Below, in pieces: positions 34,853-47,556 of a DNA stretch of 64,000 nt. The translations under genes and the position numbers were made by a program. Source of the DNA: Enoplolaimus lenunculus (Eukaryota > Nematoda > Enoplea > Enoplida > Thoracostomopsidae); NCBI GenBank assembly GCA_030248215.1, contig JASANG010002312.1, forward strand, positions 62,001 through 126,000, read 5' to 3'. How positions within the stretch are numbered: position 1 is the stretch's first letter; each line of letters starts with the position of its first letter. Below the pieces are notes generated by a model. It had not been told where the DNA came from, searched no databases, and saw nothing but the letters and a program-made list of their open reading frames with translations.

Positions 34853-35058
34853 CCATGCAAAAAATGGTGAATCAAATTTACTCCTTCTGAAATAGGCCTT
34901 TCGGGAGTACACAAACTGAGACAAATTCGATTCTGCCAGAGTCAAATGTGCGCCTGAGTCGAATTTGTCTCTTTTGGAGTCGAATTTGGACTCAGTTTGT
35001 GTTTTTCCGAAAAGCATATTTTAGAGACAGCACAATTTGACTCACCATTTTTGCAGTG
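34853..35058. mobile_element. Type D MITE
   Basis: gcaaaaaatggtgaatcaaa to gactcaccatttttgcagtg. Confidence 0.85.
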
Positions 35059-35328
35059 TGTGTATATATAAGCCTGGTAAAGCCTAAAAATACGCTTCCA
35101 TTGCTGTTACCCCCTGTAAAGCATTGACATAAATTTAAATATACGAGATAAACATTTTTGAAACCTCATTTTATTTAAATATACCAAGGTTCATTGAGGT
35201 TTTTAGCCAGAGTTACTATTTCATTCATCGGTAAAGGCTATAAATTTAGTCATATCTGATATGATTCTGTTCTTTTTTGAATTTATATTAAAATTAAATA
35301 TGTTGTTGAATTTCGGCACCTATATCTA

Positions 35329-35512
35329 GGTTTTGTTGCAAGGCAAAAAACGTTTAATTCAACTTACAGTTGCAATGCCGGATATATATCAGTAACGAAG
35401 GGTGGCGGTGGGAATTGAAAATAAATAACAGTCCGTAACTGAATAACAGGGGGTACCCTCTGGAGAGGCCAAATAAATATCAGTTTCTCCCTCTTATTCG
35501 GGTCACTACAGT
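35329..35512. mobile_element. Type J element, right half
   Basis: tcagtaacgaagggtggcgg, aataaataacagtccgtaac, ends cctcttattcgggtcactac. Confidence 0.78.
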
Positions 35513-35872
35513 ATTGCGTCATGTTAATTTTGGATCCTAAGTACCCAGTGAGAGACTAAGAAACTAGGTAATTTTTAGAGTCTGGAAAGCTTATGATTTT
35601 AGGCATAGGCTTAGGATAAGGCTTCCGTTGGCTAAGGCTTATGTTTAGGCTTACGTTTAGGCTTGGGAGTTGCTCTTAGTTATACTTTGCCGCGTCGCCC
35701 AAAGCATGCAAAATTGTTTTAATTCGATTCTGACACTAACGGATTCAAATTGGGCCCTGCGATGTTGTGGCCTGCAATAGGCTGATTACAGCGGGCTGTA
35801 ACAAAAGTAATAATCTTTTGTACTAAAATTGCGTTTAGCTTCTTTCTCTTAAAACTCGTACTTAATTTCCAC

Positions 35873-37261
35873 CAGAGTGCACCCGGAGATGGGAAAAAAC
35901 CGGAGTCGGTAGTCAACAAATTATGCCAATTGTGGAACCAGAGGCAGAGCAGGAATAGCTTATAAAAATAGCCTAGAATTTGTCTATTTTAACAAATAAT
36001 TTTCAAAATTTTGCAAAACTTTTGATTTTAAGCAATGATTTTGCGAAATTAAACCAATTCAAGTTTCCAAAATTGTCGCAAATTTATAAACGAATCTGGT
36101 TGAAGGACGTAAATTTTATAAAAATCAAAAATCTATTACCAAAATTACCGGAACCTTCGACAGAAGTGCTACTAAAGCCGGACGCTCTTTGTGTAACACA
36201 GCGAACCTAGAAATTCAAATCGATCGGCACTCTGGGGAACGACTTCCTAACTAAGTTCGAAGGTTACCCAAGCAAACACAAACAGCTAATTCTCTTACAA
36301 TAAAAATGACACGGTACGCCTACTGAATCAAATCAAGTTGATATTCCCACGCCCAAAATAGACTCCGTACACAATATTCAGAAAACTCCGTATAGCACAG
36401 ATCGTGCTAACGCAAAATTCACTACGTACCACTGACGCCCCAAATTAAAATAAAGTGTAAGATTTTGACTCCTTTACAGGTGCAGTTCAAATAAATTGCT
36501 AAATAATAACTTCTCGGCAATAGTATAGTTCTGCCCAGAACACAACGACTCCCCTTGAGTAATCAACTCAGCCTAATTTCAAACCTTTAGGCCAGAAAAT
36601 TAAAAAAAAATCAAATATTTCAAGCACCACCAATATACACTTCTCGATAATTATCAGTTTCAACTTAGGGTCCAAAAATATGCCAAGTAATCTTTGCACA
36701 AAAAAAATCAAAATTGCGTAACTCTTGCCAGAAATAAATCAAGTAATTTAATAACTACGGCTTCCTTACGGAGCAAAGTCGTAGATGCGCGCAGTCTGCT
36801 ATAAATCACCACGTAAGTACCTAAGCTTACTACAATTGTCACACCAGCAAATGTTTACAACAAAATTTAACTTAAGTAGGCAGAAAATTTCTCGCCTACT
36901 ACGAGCTCCCAAATACTCAAACTATCCTCTACGCGCACTAATCACCAGGTATCCCACGACATAACTTTACGCGCAACCGTAAATTTTATATAAACACAGG
37001 CACCCTAAGTTCAAAACAATTCGTATAAATCGCCGGTACTAATACTTCGATAAAAAATTGGGCAGCGGTTCGCTCCCGTACAACTCTGAGCCCCCGAACA
37101 CAACTTATTCTGCGCTTATATATCCGTAAAACGAAAGGTTAATTGAGTTCTAGGAAATTACTTTACACCCTGAATCAGTGCGGTAAAATTTGTACGTTGG
37201 GGCCGGAGCCGGACATTGGTTTTGTGCCACAACCTGATACCGACCTCTGGTTGTACCCGAG
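35873..37261. mobile_element. Decayed hAT-type element split by an unrelated ~1 kb block
   Basis: Left arm accagagtgcacccggagat with ccggagtcgg and right arm tggggccggagccggacatt to ttgtacccgag resemble the element at 45999-46369. The middle (about 36190-37165) has no similarity to it. Confidence 0.5.
36192..37167. mobile_element. A/C-rich block of unknown origin; solo LTR is one possibility
   Basis: Differs in composition from its surroundings and shares no repeat with the rest of the window. It starts TGTAACACAG, ends TTTACA and has a TATATAAACACAGG near the right end, features compatible with an old solo LTR of a retrotransposon. No clear target duplication was found, so the family and the call are uncertain. 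Confidence 0.25.
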
Positions 37262-37334
37262 TATCCTCGAACTACTTCTATTATACATAAATTGATTTAT
37301 TAACATGCAAATACTTATCACTATAAACATAATG

Positions 37335-37545
37335 GGCCAACGTAAATAACAGGGACGGAACAGTATTATAAGCATATTCTTAAGCCTAAAGCTTAAGCCT
37401 AAGCCTAAGCCTAAACCTATGCGTAACACTGAGCATATTTCTAAGCCTAAGCCTAAGCCTAAACCAAGCAAGAACATTAGTCTAAAGGTTAAGCTTACTC
37501 TATTGCAGTCCTAAAAACTTTTCGCCCCTGATCTCTACATGGGCC
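37335..37545 (-). mobile_element. Type A element
   Basis: Ends ggccaacgtaaataacaggg and ctgatctctacatgggcc; taagcc core; flanks acataatg and acatagaa partly match. Confidence 0.88.
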
Positions 37546-37927
37546 ACATAGAATGCACGATGATTGTTTTTATATAGTTACTTAGGTATTGTTAGGATTA
37601 ATTGTTAACCTACCGACAATAATATTGCTCAATCAATCACGTCTATATTTGCCTAAAAGCAAACCTAAACTGCTTTCAATGTCCGTGATGACTCTGGAAC
37701 AATCGATTGAAACTGGTTACTTTCCGTTGCAAAAAAATGTACCCAGCGTTCGTTGCATTTGTTATCACTTACAACCCCATTTGAGCGAGGGCTTATGTGG
37801 GCCCGGAGCAGGCGTCTCAATACCCTCATTTGGGGTTCCTTGCGCTAACCAAAAAAAAATTCAGCATAGTCCTGAAACGCGTGTACTGTTCCTCTTTCCT
37901 GATTAGATTTTAACTCTGATTTAAACT

Positions 37928-38122
37928 GGCCAATATAGAGAACAGGGGCGGAACAGTATTATAAGCATATTCCTAAGCATTTGCCTAAACGTCGGAATGA
38001 GCATATTTCTAAGCCTAAGCCCAAGCCTAAGCCAAACAAAAAAATTTAGTCTAAAGCTTAAGCTTACTCTATATATTGTAGTCCCACTGAAAAACTCTCC
38101 GGCCCCGATCTTTACATGGGCC
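37928..38122 (-). mobile_element. Type A element
   Basis: Ends ggccaatatagagaacaggg and gatctttacatgggcc; flanks TTTAAACT and CTTAAACT (7/8). Confidence 0.9.
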
Positions 38123-38386
38123 CTTAAACTTGAGGCTCATACAATCTCCATATGCAGGAACCAATGGCGGAAAGCACCCAGGTCCATTTTCGTGACTGCA
38201 TATATAAAAAAATTCTCGTTCGCTACGCTGATTGGCCAAGATTTCTTGCTTTAAAATTTAACTCTCCAGAAATGAACTAATCAACGGCAGTCTCAAAAAT
38301 AGCCTTGCATGCTTTCCAGTGTTGCGTTTAAGCATATGAAGATGATGTCAGCCTTTATACCTAAAATATGCGACGTTTAGTTAGTC

Positions 38387-38672
38387 GGCCCATGTAAAGA
38401 TCAGGGGCGGAACGTTTTTTTGTGGGACTGCAATAGAGTAAGGTTAAGCTTTAGACTAAGTTTTCTGCTTGGCTTAAGCTTACGCATAGGCTTAGGCTTA
38501 CGCATAGGCTTAGGCTTATGAATAAACTCATTCTTACTCTTAGGCGAAGACTTTAGGCTTAGACTTAAGAATATGCTCATTCTTGCGCTTAGGCTTAAGT
38601 TTAGGCTTAGTTTTAGGCTTAGGCTTAGGCTTGGGAATATGCGTAATACTGTTCCGCCCCGGTTCTTTACAT
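38387..38672 (+). mobile_element. Type A element
   Basis: Left end ggcccatgtaaagatcaggg. The core mixes TTAGGC with TTACGCATAGGC units. Right end ctgttccgccccggttcttt, last bases missing. Confidence 0.85.
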
Positions 38673-38832
38673 CTGAAGTTCGATGAAAATCCTCATCCAT
38701 ATCTGCTCCGGTACTGGGTCCCTCATGCTACCTGTATCCACATATGGCGAAATCACTCTGAAGTTTGTGGAGAACCCTCGCCCATATCTGCTCCGGTACT
38801 GGATCCCTCGAGCATCCTGGATCCGCATCCGA
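38673..38832 (+). repeat. 85-bp diverged direct duplication
   Basis: Copies from 38673 and 38758 share catatctgctccggtactgg and flanks. On the plus strand both can encode the pattern F-x-E-N-P-x-P-Y-L-L-R-Y-W, but in different frames relative to each other. Origin unknown. Confidence 0.7.
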
Positions 38833-39246
38833 CCGGTTAAAGCTCAAGGTCTGATCATTTATTGTTGCCGTACGCTTTCCGAATTTCTACACCAGATTTG
38901 TGATTCTAAATGTTGCTTTAGTACAGATTATACAACAATAGAAGTGCTTCAGTTGACAGTATACTACATATACCTTGTATAGTTGAATCGCTCTGTATTG
39001 GTTTATCTCGTTCATATGATATTTCACCTGTATTACGTAAGCTCATACTGTTTTAGTTTCGCTTTACTGTTGTTTTTATTTTTAAATTAAGCATTAAAAC
39101 GCTGAATTTGAACTGTGATCGACCGAGACGAGGCCCCGACGGCCGATGCTCTCAGTTGAATTTAGACTTTTTGAATAATTAGTGCTAACCATTTGAAAAT
39201 TCTATTTATACTTTCAAGCTTCAACGATTTAGTCGTTTGAGGCTTT

Positions 39247-39621
39247 GGCCAATGAAAAAGAACAAGGGCGAAACAGAATTATACGCATATTCCTAAACCT
39301 AATCGTAAGCCAAAGCCTAAGCCTAAGCCTAAGCGTAAGAATGAACATATTCTTAAGCCTAAACCTAATCCTAAGCCAAAGCCTAAGCCTAAGCCTAAGC
39401 CTAAGCGTAAGAATGAACATATTCTTAAGCCTAAACCTAAGCCTAAGCCTAAGCGTAAGAATGAACATATTCTTAAGCCTAAGCCTAAGCCTAAGCCTAA
39501 GCGTAAGAATGAGTATATTTCTAAGCCTAAGCCCAGGCAAAAAAATTTAGTCTAAAGCTTAATCTTAACTCTATTGCAGTCCCACAGAAAAATCGTTCCG
39601 TCCATGATCTTTACATGGGCC
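39247..39621 (-). mobile_element. Type A element, long array
   Basis: Ends ggccaatgaaaaagaacaag and atgatctttacatgggcc. Four blocks of cctaagcctaagcgtaagaa with atgaacatattcttaag spacers. Confidence 0.9.
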
Positions 39622-40243
39622 GATGCTATCACCAATCGAATTTTCTGGCTACACCTACGAGAGTGGCACAATTTGTTTCGTATGGAATTTGAGAGAAATT
39701 TTTTTGGAAATTGGGAATACCGGAAATTTGAAATTGATTTCCACGAATTTTATAAACCAGGTTTTTTCATAAATTTTCATAATCTACAACAGTTGCATAA
39801 TTATTGTATTTCTTGTACGGCTGAGATTGGGATATTATACAGTTTCAGCTATTAAATACTGCCGCATTGTCATCTTCTGGATCATCAATGTGGATTTACT
39901 AAGCAAAAACTTCAACAAGGAATATAGCTTGCGGAAGCATTGAAGCCTCTGATCTTCCGCCTCTTCTGCTCCTGATACAAAGACACAGTAGTAGATAGCA
40001 GTGATCAGACCATTATTTTCAAGGCAAACGGTTTTTTTAGCTTCGTAAATCCTACTCAACCTGTTACCAGACTTATAATATTCCATCACAACTCAGTTTT
40101 ATAGTTGAAACCTGTTTTACTGGTATTCAGGCATGGTCGCTATGCTTTATAAACCAAAACATCTCTATTAAGTAACGCCAGTCTCATCAAATGTGCGGCA
40201 TCTCCTCCCAAAAATGATAAATTTCGGGGACTCAACGATAATA

Positions 40244-40403
40244 CGGGCCCGTATCCAAGGGGGGGGGTAGATGGCTCAGCCCCTTGGACAAATTTTGCCC
40301 CCTAGAAAATTTTCTACCTTACTTGTAAGTCAACGAAAACCTTTGTATGCTCCGCATGAAACATTTTAGCCCCTCCTAGAAAGGTGAGCTGGCTAAGCGG
40401 CCT
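40244..40403. mobile_element. Type G MITE
   Basis: cgggcccgtatccaaggggg to aggtgagctggctaagcggc. Confidence 0.82.
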
Positions 40404-40857
40404 GAGATGGTATCAAACAATTTTTGACGTATTCTTATATTAAGTGCGGTTGAAAAATCTTTGTTCCAACTGGATCAGCTTAGAGAGTAACGTTATTTTT
40501 GGTTAAATGTTTACGCCAATATTCAGTTTTGAGGATCTCGGGATCGTAACTAAATTGGTGTGTTTTTTTGGCTTTAAGCGCTGAACCTGGTTTTGCGCTC
40601 TCAAAGTACCAAAGAAAATGGCAAAATTTCAAATGTTTAATGCAATCAATCCCGTCGTATCTTGTTCATCGTCCTCAATGGACCAGGCAAATTAATTTTA
40701 TGAGGTCATCACTTCCGTGCTGCCCTCCGCTGGCTACGGATCCAGCTAAGTGTGGACGTCTTGTTTAACTAATTTGGATTAAATGTCAATAAACCATATG
40801 GTTATTGTTCATCAAAATTTTCTGGTTCGCCGTTTGTTAAATTCAGTATACAGCTCT

Positions 40858-41020
40858 GGCCCGTAGCCACCTCGCCTTGCTAGGGAGGGGCTAATAGTTT
40901 TTCAGGATGGGCATTCAAGGGTTTTTTGATGACTGGCAAACGACGTTGAAACGTTTCTAGAGGGAGCCAAAATTTTTCCAGGGGGGCTGAGTACCCATGG
41001 TCCTCCTTGGCTACGGGTCC
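40858..41020. mobile_element. Type G MITE
   Basis: ggcccgtagccacctcgcct to ccttggctacgggtcc. Confidence 0.85.
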
Positions 41021-41799
41021 GACCAAACTGTACTGAATAAGAGAAAGGTAACGAGAGAATTGTATCTTTTGAATATACGTATGATGGAATATCAGCGTTA
41101 AGTTTGCTGAAATGTTGATATTAGTATTGGGCAGATAATGTGGGGTTTACGGTACGAGTAGTACCTATACTGTCATTACGCACATAGCGGTACACACTAT
41201 TTTTTTGCTACTCATATGGATACAGACCGAAAAATAAATGTTATGCATAGCTTGGTTTCCTAAATACTGACCTACCGATATGGAAAGAGTCAAGATGTCT
41301 GCTCGTAGCCCATACAGATGCTAACATGATGAACCTTCAAGCTTGCACTTTAAAACGGCTCAGCATAGTGAAATTTATTGTTTAAGTCTGATTTAATCAT
41401 TTTTACAATATCTCGTTCAAAAAATACACAATTATTAAATGTAACAAACCAAAGACTAGTTACCCATAGCTACAAACGTAAGGTATCCATATATGTAGTA
41501 GCTACGTAACAAATTATTTATATGATTTGTTTGTACCTCTTGCTATTGGTAGGTGACAACAAGGTACAAAGCGCATAATTGGTAACAACTGCATTTTGGT
41601 ATGACACTTGAGGCACGTTTGGTTCGTTTAGCCTACGGGTCTCCATGGGCCAACCAGAAATCAATCGTAGACCAGGGCGGATTAAGGCGGGCGTATGAGG
41701 TTTCATTTGTATCTCTCAGGTGTACGTCATCCAATGCAATTTTTACGAAAGTTTCCTAAATTTTTTTGAAATATTGTGTAGCTTTTTTAAAGTTTGGGG

Positions 41800-41983
41800 T
41801 TATGTATAGAACAAGGCCGTTACAGTAGTATAAGCGTATTTTTAAACCTACGCTTAAGCCTAAGCGTAAGAATCAGTTTATACCAAAACTTATCCTCCAT
41901 GCACAAAAATTAGTCTAAAACTTAAGCTTACTTTATTGCGGTATCGCATAAAAACGTTCCGCCCCTGATAGTTACACGAGGCC
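41800..41983 (-). mobile_element. Type A element, decayed
   Basis: ttatgtatagaacaaggccg at one end, ccgcccctgatagttacacg at the other, with the agcttactttattgcggt landmark. Confidence 0.75.
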
Positions 41984-42655
41984 AAAATCTCAAACCTTAT
42001 CATTAATCGGTAAACAGTATTACCAATGTTTCAAAATGAAATTTTAAAGTATTCGTTCCTAAATATTCTTATAAAAGCTTGGACTAAAATAAACTTTTTA
42101 TAATATTTGTTCTAAAGTGCTAGATTAGCAACTGTCCCCAAAAACTTTAACTCTTGGTCTATTGTTCAACTTCATTCTAAGAAAATCATTGAGTTTGATT
42201 TGTTTTCTTCTGAATACCACCACCATTTTGCCAACCCACTTTTTGCGGCTACTGTCTCTGGTGGCACGGCTAGCCGCCATCACGGCGTGGGCCCCTCAAC
42301 AGGGATCGAAACGAACGTTTAGTATTAAGCACTAAAATGGCTTTTGGCTTCCCGTTCGCTTTGTTCGCATATTTCACACGTATCTTTTTTCGGTATGCCT
42401 TCTGTTTAGAAATTTCTGGATCCGCTACTGACCAGTGAATTAGAATTAAGTTATGTATAAAAAACAACCCTGGCACTAACAGATTGCAAAACTAAAGGGT
42501 AAATGAATTATCCAATCAGAAAGGCTAATAAAGTTGTATTTAAATTAACCAATCAAAATTTAATTTTACCATTTTTGCTTTAAGCTTTCATGAACGAAAT
42601 CTAAAAACATTGCAAAAAACTGCCTTAGTAATATGGCTCTTCCCTTGGTTAAAAA

Positions 42656-42850
42656 CAGTGCCGGAGCAGGCAGGGGTTAGGGCTGCCCACAAATTCCAGG
42701 ATGGATGCACCCAAACTTGCGAGTGAAGCGAGCGAGAATCCAGACGCATTTTAAATCTTAAGTGGTTTTTGTTTTAACCGATTAGGGTGGGGGCCTCTTT
42801 GATGGTGGAAGACCCCAAATGGGGGGTATGGAGGCGGCAGCTACGGCCCT
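42656..42850. mobile_element. Type H MITE
   Basis: cagtgccggagcaggcaggg to ggcggcagctacggccct. Confidence 0.85.
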
Positions 42851-43284
42851 GGTTAAAAAGAACAAAATATAACATCATCAGTTCTTAAGCTTCACCTTTG
42901 TGTTTGCCAATATCCCCAGTTGTGAGGGGTGGACGTACGTCCGTAGGCAACTTACATTGCTATGAAGGGCAAACATTTTTAAGCAGAGACATACAACGGT
43001 TTTTGATGACTTACAAGCAAGGTTGAAAATTTTCAAATAATTTCTTCCCACAGCTTGACTTACATTTTTTTCAAAAATTTGTAAAATTTTTGATTTTTTA
43101 AATGCTAAAATCCATTTTGTAATTCAAATTTGTTTATTTATTTCCGGTTTGATCGGGTTCTTCAGTTAATACTCTGTTTATTGTCTCGTAAGGTTTCTGT
43201 GTTGTTAATGCGAAAGCTGAACATATCAAATAGGCGTTTGCTTTATATTAAGACTGGCCTATGCTCTTAATGGGTAATATTAAA

Positions 43285-43365
43285 GTAGTGGCGGATCTGG
43301 AAATTTTTCAACCGGAAGGCCGTGCGATATATAATATTGAAAAAACTCTTAATCCAAACGATCGA
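43285..43365 (+). mobile_element. Type O repeat
   Basis: agtggcggatctggaaattt, taatattgaaaaaactctta; ends where the type B element 43372 begins. Confidence 0.5.
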
Positions 43366-43371
43366 CTGGCC

Positions 43372-43702
43372 GGCCAATGTTACTTTTAGGGGCGTAAACA
43401 GTAGATTAAGCGTATTCCTAAGCCTAAGCCTAAGTCTAAGTCTAAGCGTTGCAAAAATGTGTTCCTAAGCCTAAGCCTAAACCTAAGCGTTGCAAAGGCG
43501 TATTCCAAAGCCTAAGTCCAAGTCTAAGCCTAGGCGTTGCAAAAATGTGTTCCTAAGCCTAAGCCTAAGCGTTGCAAAAATGTGCTCCTAAGCCAAAGCA
43601 CAAGCGTAAGCCTAAGCCTAAACAAAAAAACGTAATCTAGATTCTAAACCTTCCCTTTTATAGACCCTCCAGAAACCTGGACGTCCCTGAATACCATGGG
43701 CC
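43372..43702 (-). mobile_element. Type B element, long array
   Basis: ggccaatgttacttttaggg at one end; core of taagcctaagcgttgcaaaa units with tgtgttcc spacers; right end catgggcc. Flanks gactggcc and gacgtgcc. Confidence 0.88.
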
Positions 43703-43767
43703 GACGTGCCAAACCCAATTTAAAAACAAAACCTTAAAACGTGGTTTTATAGCGCGGCTACTTACCA

Positions 43768-43995
43768 TTGCGCTCGCACTGCGCCCCCTGTGCCAGTTTA
43801 GGTGCAAACCGGCACTTCAGACCTATTAAGCAACTGATAAAGCGAACCCAGGATGGATTCTACCTCTCAAACTTTCGGATCCTTAAGCGAACGCTCAAAC
43901 TCTTAACACACAGTCCACGTATATCTATCCGACTTATTTTATCGTCGACTGTATGTCGACAAGTATGTTGGCGACAAGCATACTGAATAAATGCA
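43768..43995 (-). mobile_element. tRNA-derived element, older copy
   Basis: Shares CTTCAGACCT, CGGATCCTTAAGCGA, TCGTCGACT and tttattgcatat with 63700-63915 in the same order. The tRNA-like part is more decayed. Confidence 0.6.
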
Positions 43996-44015
43996 ATGCA
44001 TTTTATTGCATATTA

Positions 44016-44266
44016 ACACGCGCAAAAAAGTATTTCTGAATTTATTCAGAAAAGTATTTTCTGCGGCAAATCTGACAAGTTTTTCTGATATTTAAGACAA
44101 TTTTTCAAAAAATAACTGGAAAACGTTTATTTACAAACTGTATTTCAAAACTTTTCTGAAATGCTTTCTGTTATAACAGAAATACATTTCAAGTGCAAAT
44201 TGCTAATTATATTTCTTAAATGTAAGAAACTTTTTCTTAAATATCAGAAATATTATTTTGAGTGTA
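44016..44266. mobile_element. TIR element with CAGAAA/TTTCTG repeats
   Basis: acacgcgcaaaaaagtattt and, inverted, acactcaaaataatatttct; repeated tttctga motifs; TA next to the right end. Confidence 0.7.
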
Positions 44267-44360
44267 CGGATAATCATGTCTTGCATGCTTACATATTCCA
44301 GTTTTCACTAAGGCGAATCGTTGACCATGCATCATATTTACGCGGTAATTGAGCATAGTT

Positions 44361-44936
44361 TGGAGTTTCGCGAAGCGTTTTATGTTTTGTACTTGGGAGT
44401 CGAAAGGTGGATGCCCGCCAGTTCGTCCGTCTGTCTCTCCGTCTGAAACGAATCTTAAAAACCGCTGAACCGATTTTGATAAACTTTTTTGAAAATCTTG
44501 TGTTGTTAACAGCGCATTGTGGTTGTATAATTTTAAGTTGTTTATGAGCTACATGTTAATTTGCATAATTGTTTAAGCTTAAATTAGGCCTTTCTACAAT
44601 ATTTGACTAATTATTAGGGTTACAAGCAATCTAATTTCAGCAACAAAGGGTTTTTGGGTACGAGGAACCTGAATAAATAGTCTACAAACCTTCAAACCGA
44701 TAATCGATTTGTTAGCTAATAGATTATTTGAATACTTGGTTACTTGATAAGCCGAAATAATGACTTGTTGAAATATTTCACTAATTATTAGGGTTGCTGA
44801 AGGTTTTTGGCGCGCGATGAATCTGAGTAAGTTATTTACAAAACCTTCAAAACCGATAAATGTATAGTTAGCTAATAACTAATTTGCATATTACCTTAAT
44901 TGCTTACGTGTGTTCGAGCTTCGCTCGTTTTGCACA
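44361..44936 (+). mobile_element. Type K element with CGTCCGTCTGTC block
   Basis: Contains cgtccgtctgtctctccgtc, gaaccgattttgataaactt and repeated blocks actaattattagggtt, ending in the hairpin cgagcttcgctcg. No coding. Second copy at 59540-60200. Confidence 0.7.
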
Positions 44937-44937
44937 G

Positions 44938-45037
44938 CAACCTAAACAGAAAAATTTGTGTAAAGCTTAAGCTTACTCTATTTACTCTATTTCAGTCTCT
45001 TAGAAAAACGTCTCGCCTCTCATCTTTACATGAGCCT
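44938..45037 (-). mobile_element. Type A element, one end
   Basis: agcttaagcttactctattt and ctctcatctttacatgagcc mark the left TIR region only. Confidence 0.65.
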
Positions 45038-45247
45038 ACTTTCAGCAGATACTTAAACTAAATTAATTATCAGGTTCTTGTATGCGGCGACATTTCCTGT
45101 TTCCGGTATATACTCAACTTCCTTTGAAATTCTAGGCAGCGTACATACCTGCTGTGTGGCATAATGTAATAAGCGACTTGGATTTGCTATTACCAAGAGT
45201 GGATAATCGCTATTTAACAAGAGTGTGCAACTGGGCACAGTCTGTGC

Positions 45248-45460
45248 AAAAAAGATTGTACCCGGCACGCGTTGAGTTTTTGCCTTACCCCACTTTATTT
45301 ACAGGGGGGTACAACCGGGCCGAAAAATGACACTTTATGTATGTGGCGTCAAACATGCTCCCGTTATAGTTTTATTTGGGAGTATTCATGTGATAGCAAC
45401 TCCCCCTCTAAACAAGAGGAGGGTCGGCCAAAAACGCAACACCCGGTGGTACATTTTGTA
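45248..45460. mobile_element. Type X MITE
   Basis: attgtacccggcacgcgttg at the left; ccaaaaacgcaacacccggt and acattttg at the right. Confidence 0.82.
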
Positions 45461-45998
45461 CCATGCGTGACTCCACGAGTTTCACACTGTTTTCATTATC
45501 CACTGTTGATATTACCAAGTTAATAATGGTAAATTCGTAGTTCAAAATTTAAATTTGCCGTTATATTTTGCAATATTCCTAATTGCAGTTCTGCAATGAC
45601 GAATGCAGTGCGAATTTTGTTATGAAATGTATATTTCAAACATTTTGTTGCATATGAATGATTTTAGACCTGGCTTTTTGTATTACCTTAACCAAAATAT
45701 TAAAAAATATATGAACATATTGCACCATGAATAAAATTACTTCGTTTATTTTCATTTTGAAAAACAAAACATTTAACGGAACAAATTGAAATATTTCAAA
45801 ATTTCAAACCATTCGAACAAATTAACGCACAGGAAGAAAACGTAATTTTCGAAGGAGACACAAATCAAATGAAATTAATAATTGCTTAATACTTAAATTT
45901 TAAGCGTTTCAAAATTAGAAATTGAAATATTTAAAAATATTCGTCGTTAGGGCCGACGATCATGGACCCTCCCCACGATGCCCATTTCTGTATGGAGG

Positions 45999-46369
45999 CA
46001 GGGTGCAACTGGACGTGAAAAATACCGGAGCCTAAGGTCAACAGTTTTTGCCAGAGCCGGAGATGAAACCGGAGTTGAGACGAAATTAGGTTGTTAAAAT
46101 GATATTTTAATTTTGCTATTTTTACCAAATATCTGTAAAGAATTGTTAAATTTTTTGGTTTAACGCTTACTTGTTACAAAAACTCGGCAATTCTTTCCTC
46201 AAAATTATACCAAAAGTTAAAACAAGACGCACCAAACAGATAAATTTTGTAAAAATACGCAAAATTTTATTACTGAAATTGCTGCAATCTGTGGCAAAAA
46301 TGCTACCGGAGCCGGAGGTCAATTTTCTGCCGTAGCCGGAGCTGGATGCAGACCTTCAGTTGTACCCTG
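45999..46369. mobile_element. hAT-type MITE
   Basis: CAGGGTGCAACTGGACG at the left and inverted CAGGGTACAACTGAAGG at the right; GGAGCCGGAG repeats. Flanking octamers do not match. Confidence 0.75.
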
Positions 46370-46699
46370 TCGTGTAGCCTTGATAAGTCATTGTAGTCCA
46401 TTGGTTGGTAGTGAATTTTGTGTCTAATGGTAAAACCTGAAATAAGATACTTTTTAAATATTTGCCAGTAACAGCTGATTATTTTTATCTTAAAATGTAT
46501 TTTTTTTGTACTTTTTTATTATATTTCAACGCTTTTTTGAGTATTGTTACTTTTATCCATAAATACATAAAAAAATTATGTATCTGTTTACAAGGCTTCT
46601 AAGGAGTGATTTCACGGATCAGCCTTTTTGGGACATTTGGACAGCGGTTTTTAGACACTTTTTCAGCATGGAATACAAGAAGCTCTCGGTCGAAATTGC

Positions 46700-46871
46700 G
46701 GCCCGTGTAAAGATCAGGGCGGAACGTTTTTTCTGTGGTACTGCAACAGAGTAAGCAGAAGCTTTAGACCAATTTTTGTCTTAGGTTTACGCTTAGGTAT
46801 ACGCTTATTTTTACGCTTAGGCTTAGGAATACACTTATACTACTGTTACGGACCTATTCTATAACTTGGCC
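46700..46871 (+). mobile_element. Type A element
   Basis: Ends ggcccgtgtaaagatcaggg and tattctataacttggcc; short TTAGGC core. Confidence 0.85.
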
Positions 46872-46949
46872 AAAAAAGTTTTAAAACATAACCTCTTCTT
46901 TTCTAAAATCCAAGCTGCACCCATACTCTCTCTATTAGAGTATCATTTG

Positions 46950-47041
46950 TCGGTTTTGTTTGAACCGGTTAGGGTGGGCATCGCTTTAGGGGCGGAGACC
47001 CTCAAAATGGGGGGTATGGGGGGTGGCTGCTCCGGCCCTGG
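46950..47041. mobile_element. Type H MITE, right half
   Basis: ggttttgtttgaaccggtta to ggctgctccggccctgg. Confidence 0.8.
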
Positions 47042-47408
47042 ATGTTAACGAGGTGAACATGCTATAATCAACTAAGGAAGATTGTTCCACCAAAGGCTGT
47101 ACCATCAATTGGCAAATGCCTACACCGATTCCTAATCTTAGTAAAATTTTTATTTGCTAACGCGAGGGTATGGTGGACACTCCGCCGAGAGAGTTCTTAG
47201 CTGTACAACTGTTAATTGTTGCTAGGAGCAAATGCCTGAAAATAGGTTTACTCGGCTGTTCGAGCAACAGAACTTACCGAGTATTGTGATCTGTTTAGCG
47301 CAGCCACGTACCCTTCAAATAAGTAAAAGCTCTTATAAAATTTTAAAATATTAAATTTTAGCATTAAGCATTTAATTTGTCATATAATATTGAAACTATA
47401 CATGCAGG

Positions 47409-47556
47409 TTCCGTAGCCAGCTCACTTTGACAGGAGATTAAAATTTTTTCGTGAGAGGCAAATAGGATTTTCGTTGACTTACAAGCAAGATTGAAAATGT
47501 TTTAGGTGGGAGCAAAATATTCTACGTATGCCTTCCGTTGGTTTACGCTCACAAGG
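47409..47556. mobile_element. Type G MITE, decayed
   Basis: ttccgtagccagctcacttt to ttccgttggtttacgctc; aagattgaaaatgtttta inside. Confidence 0.7.
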
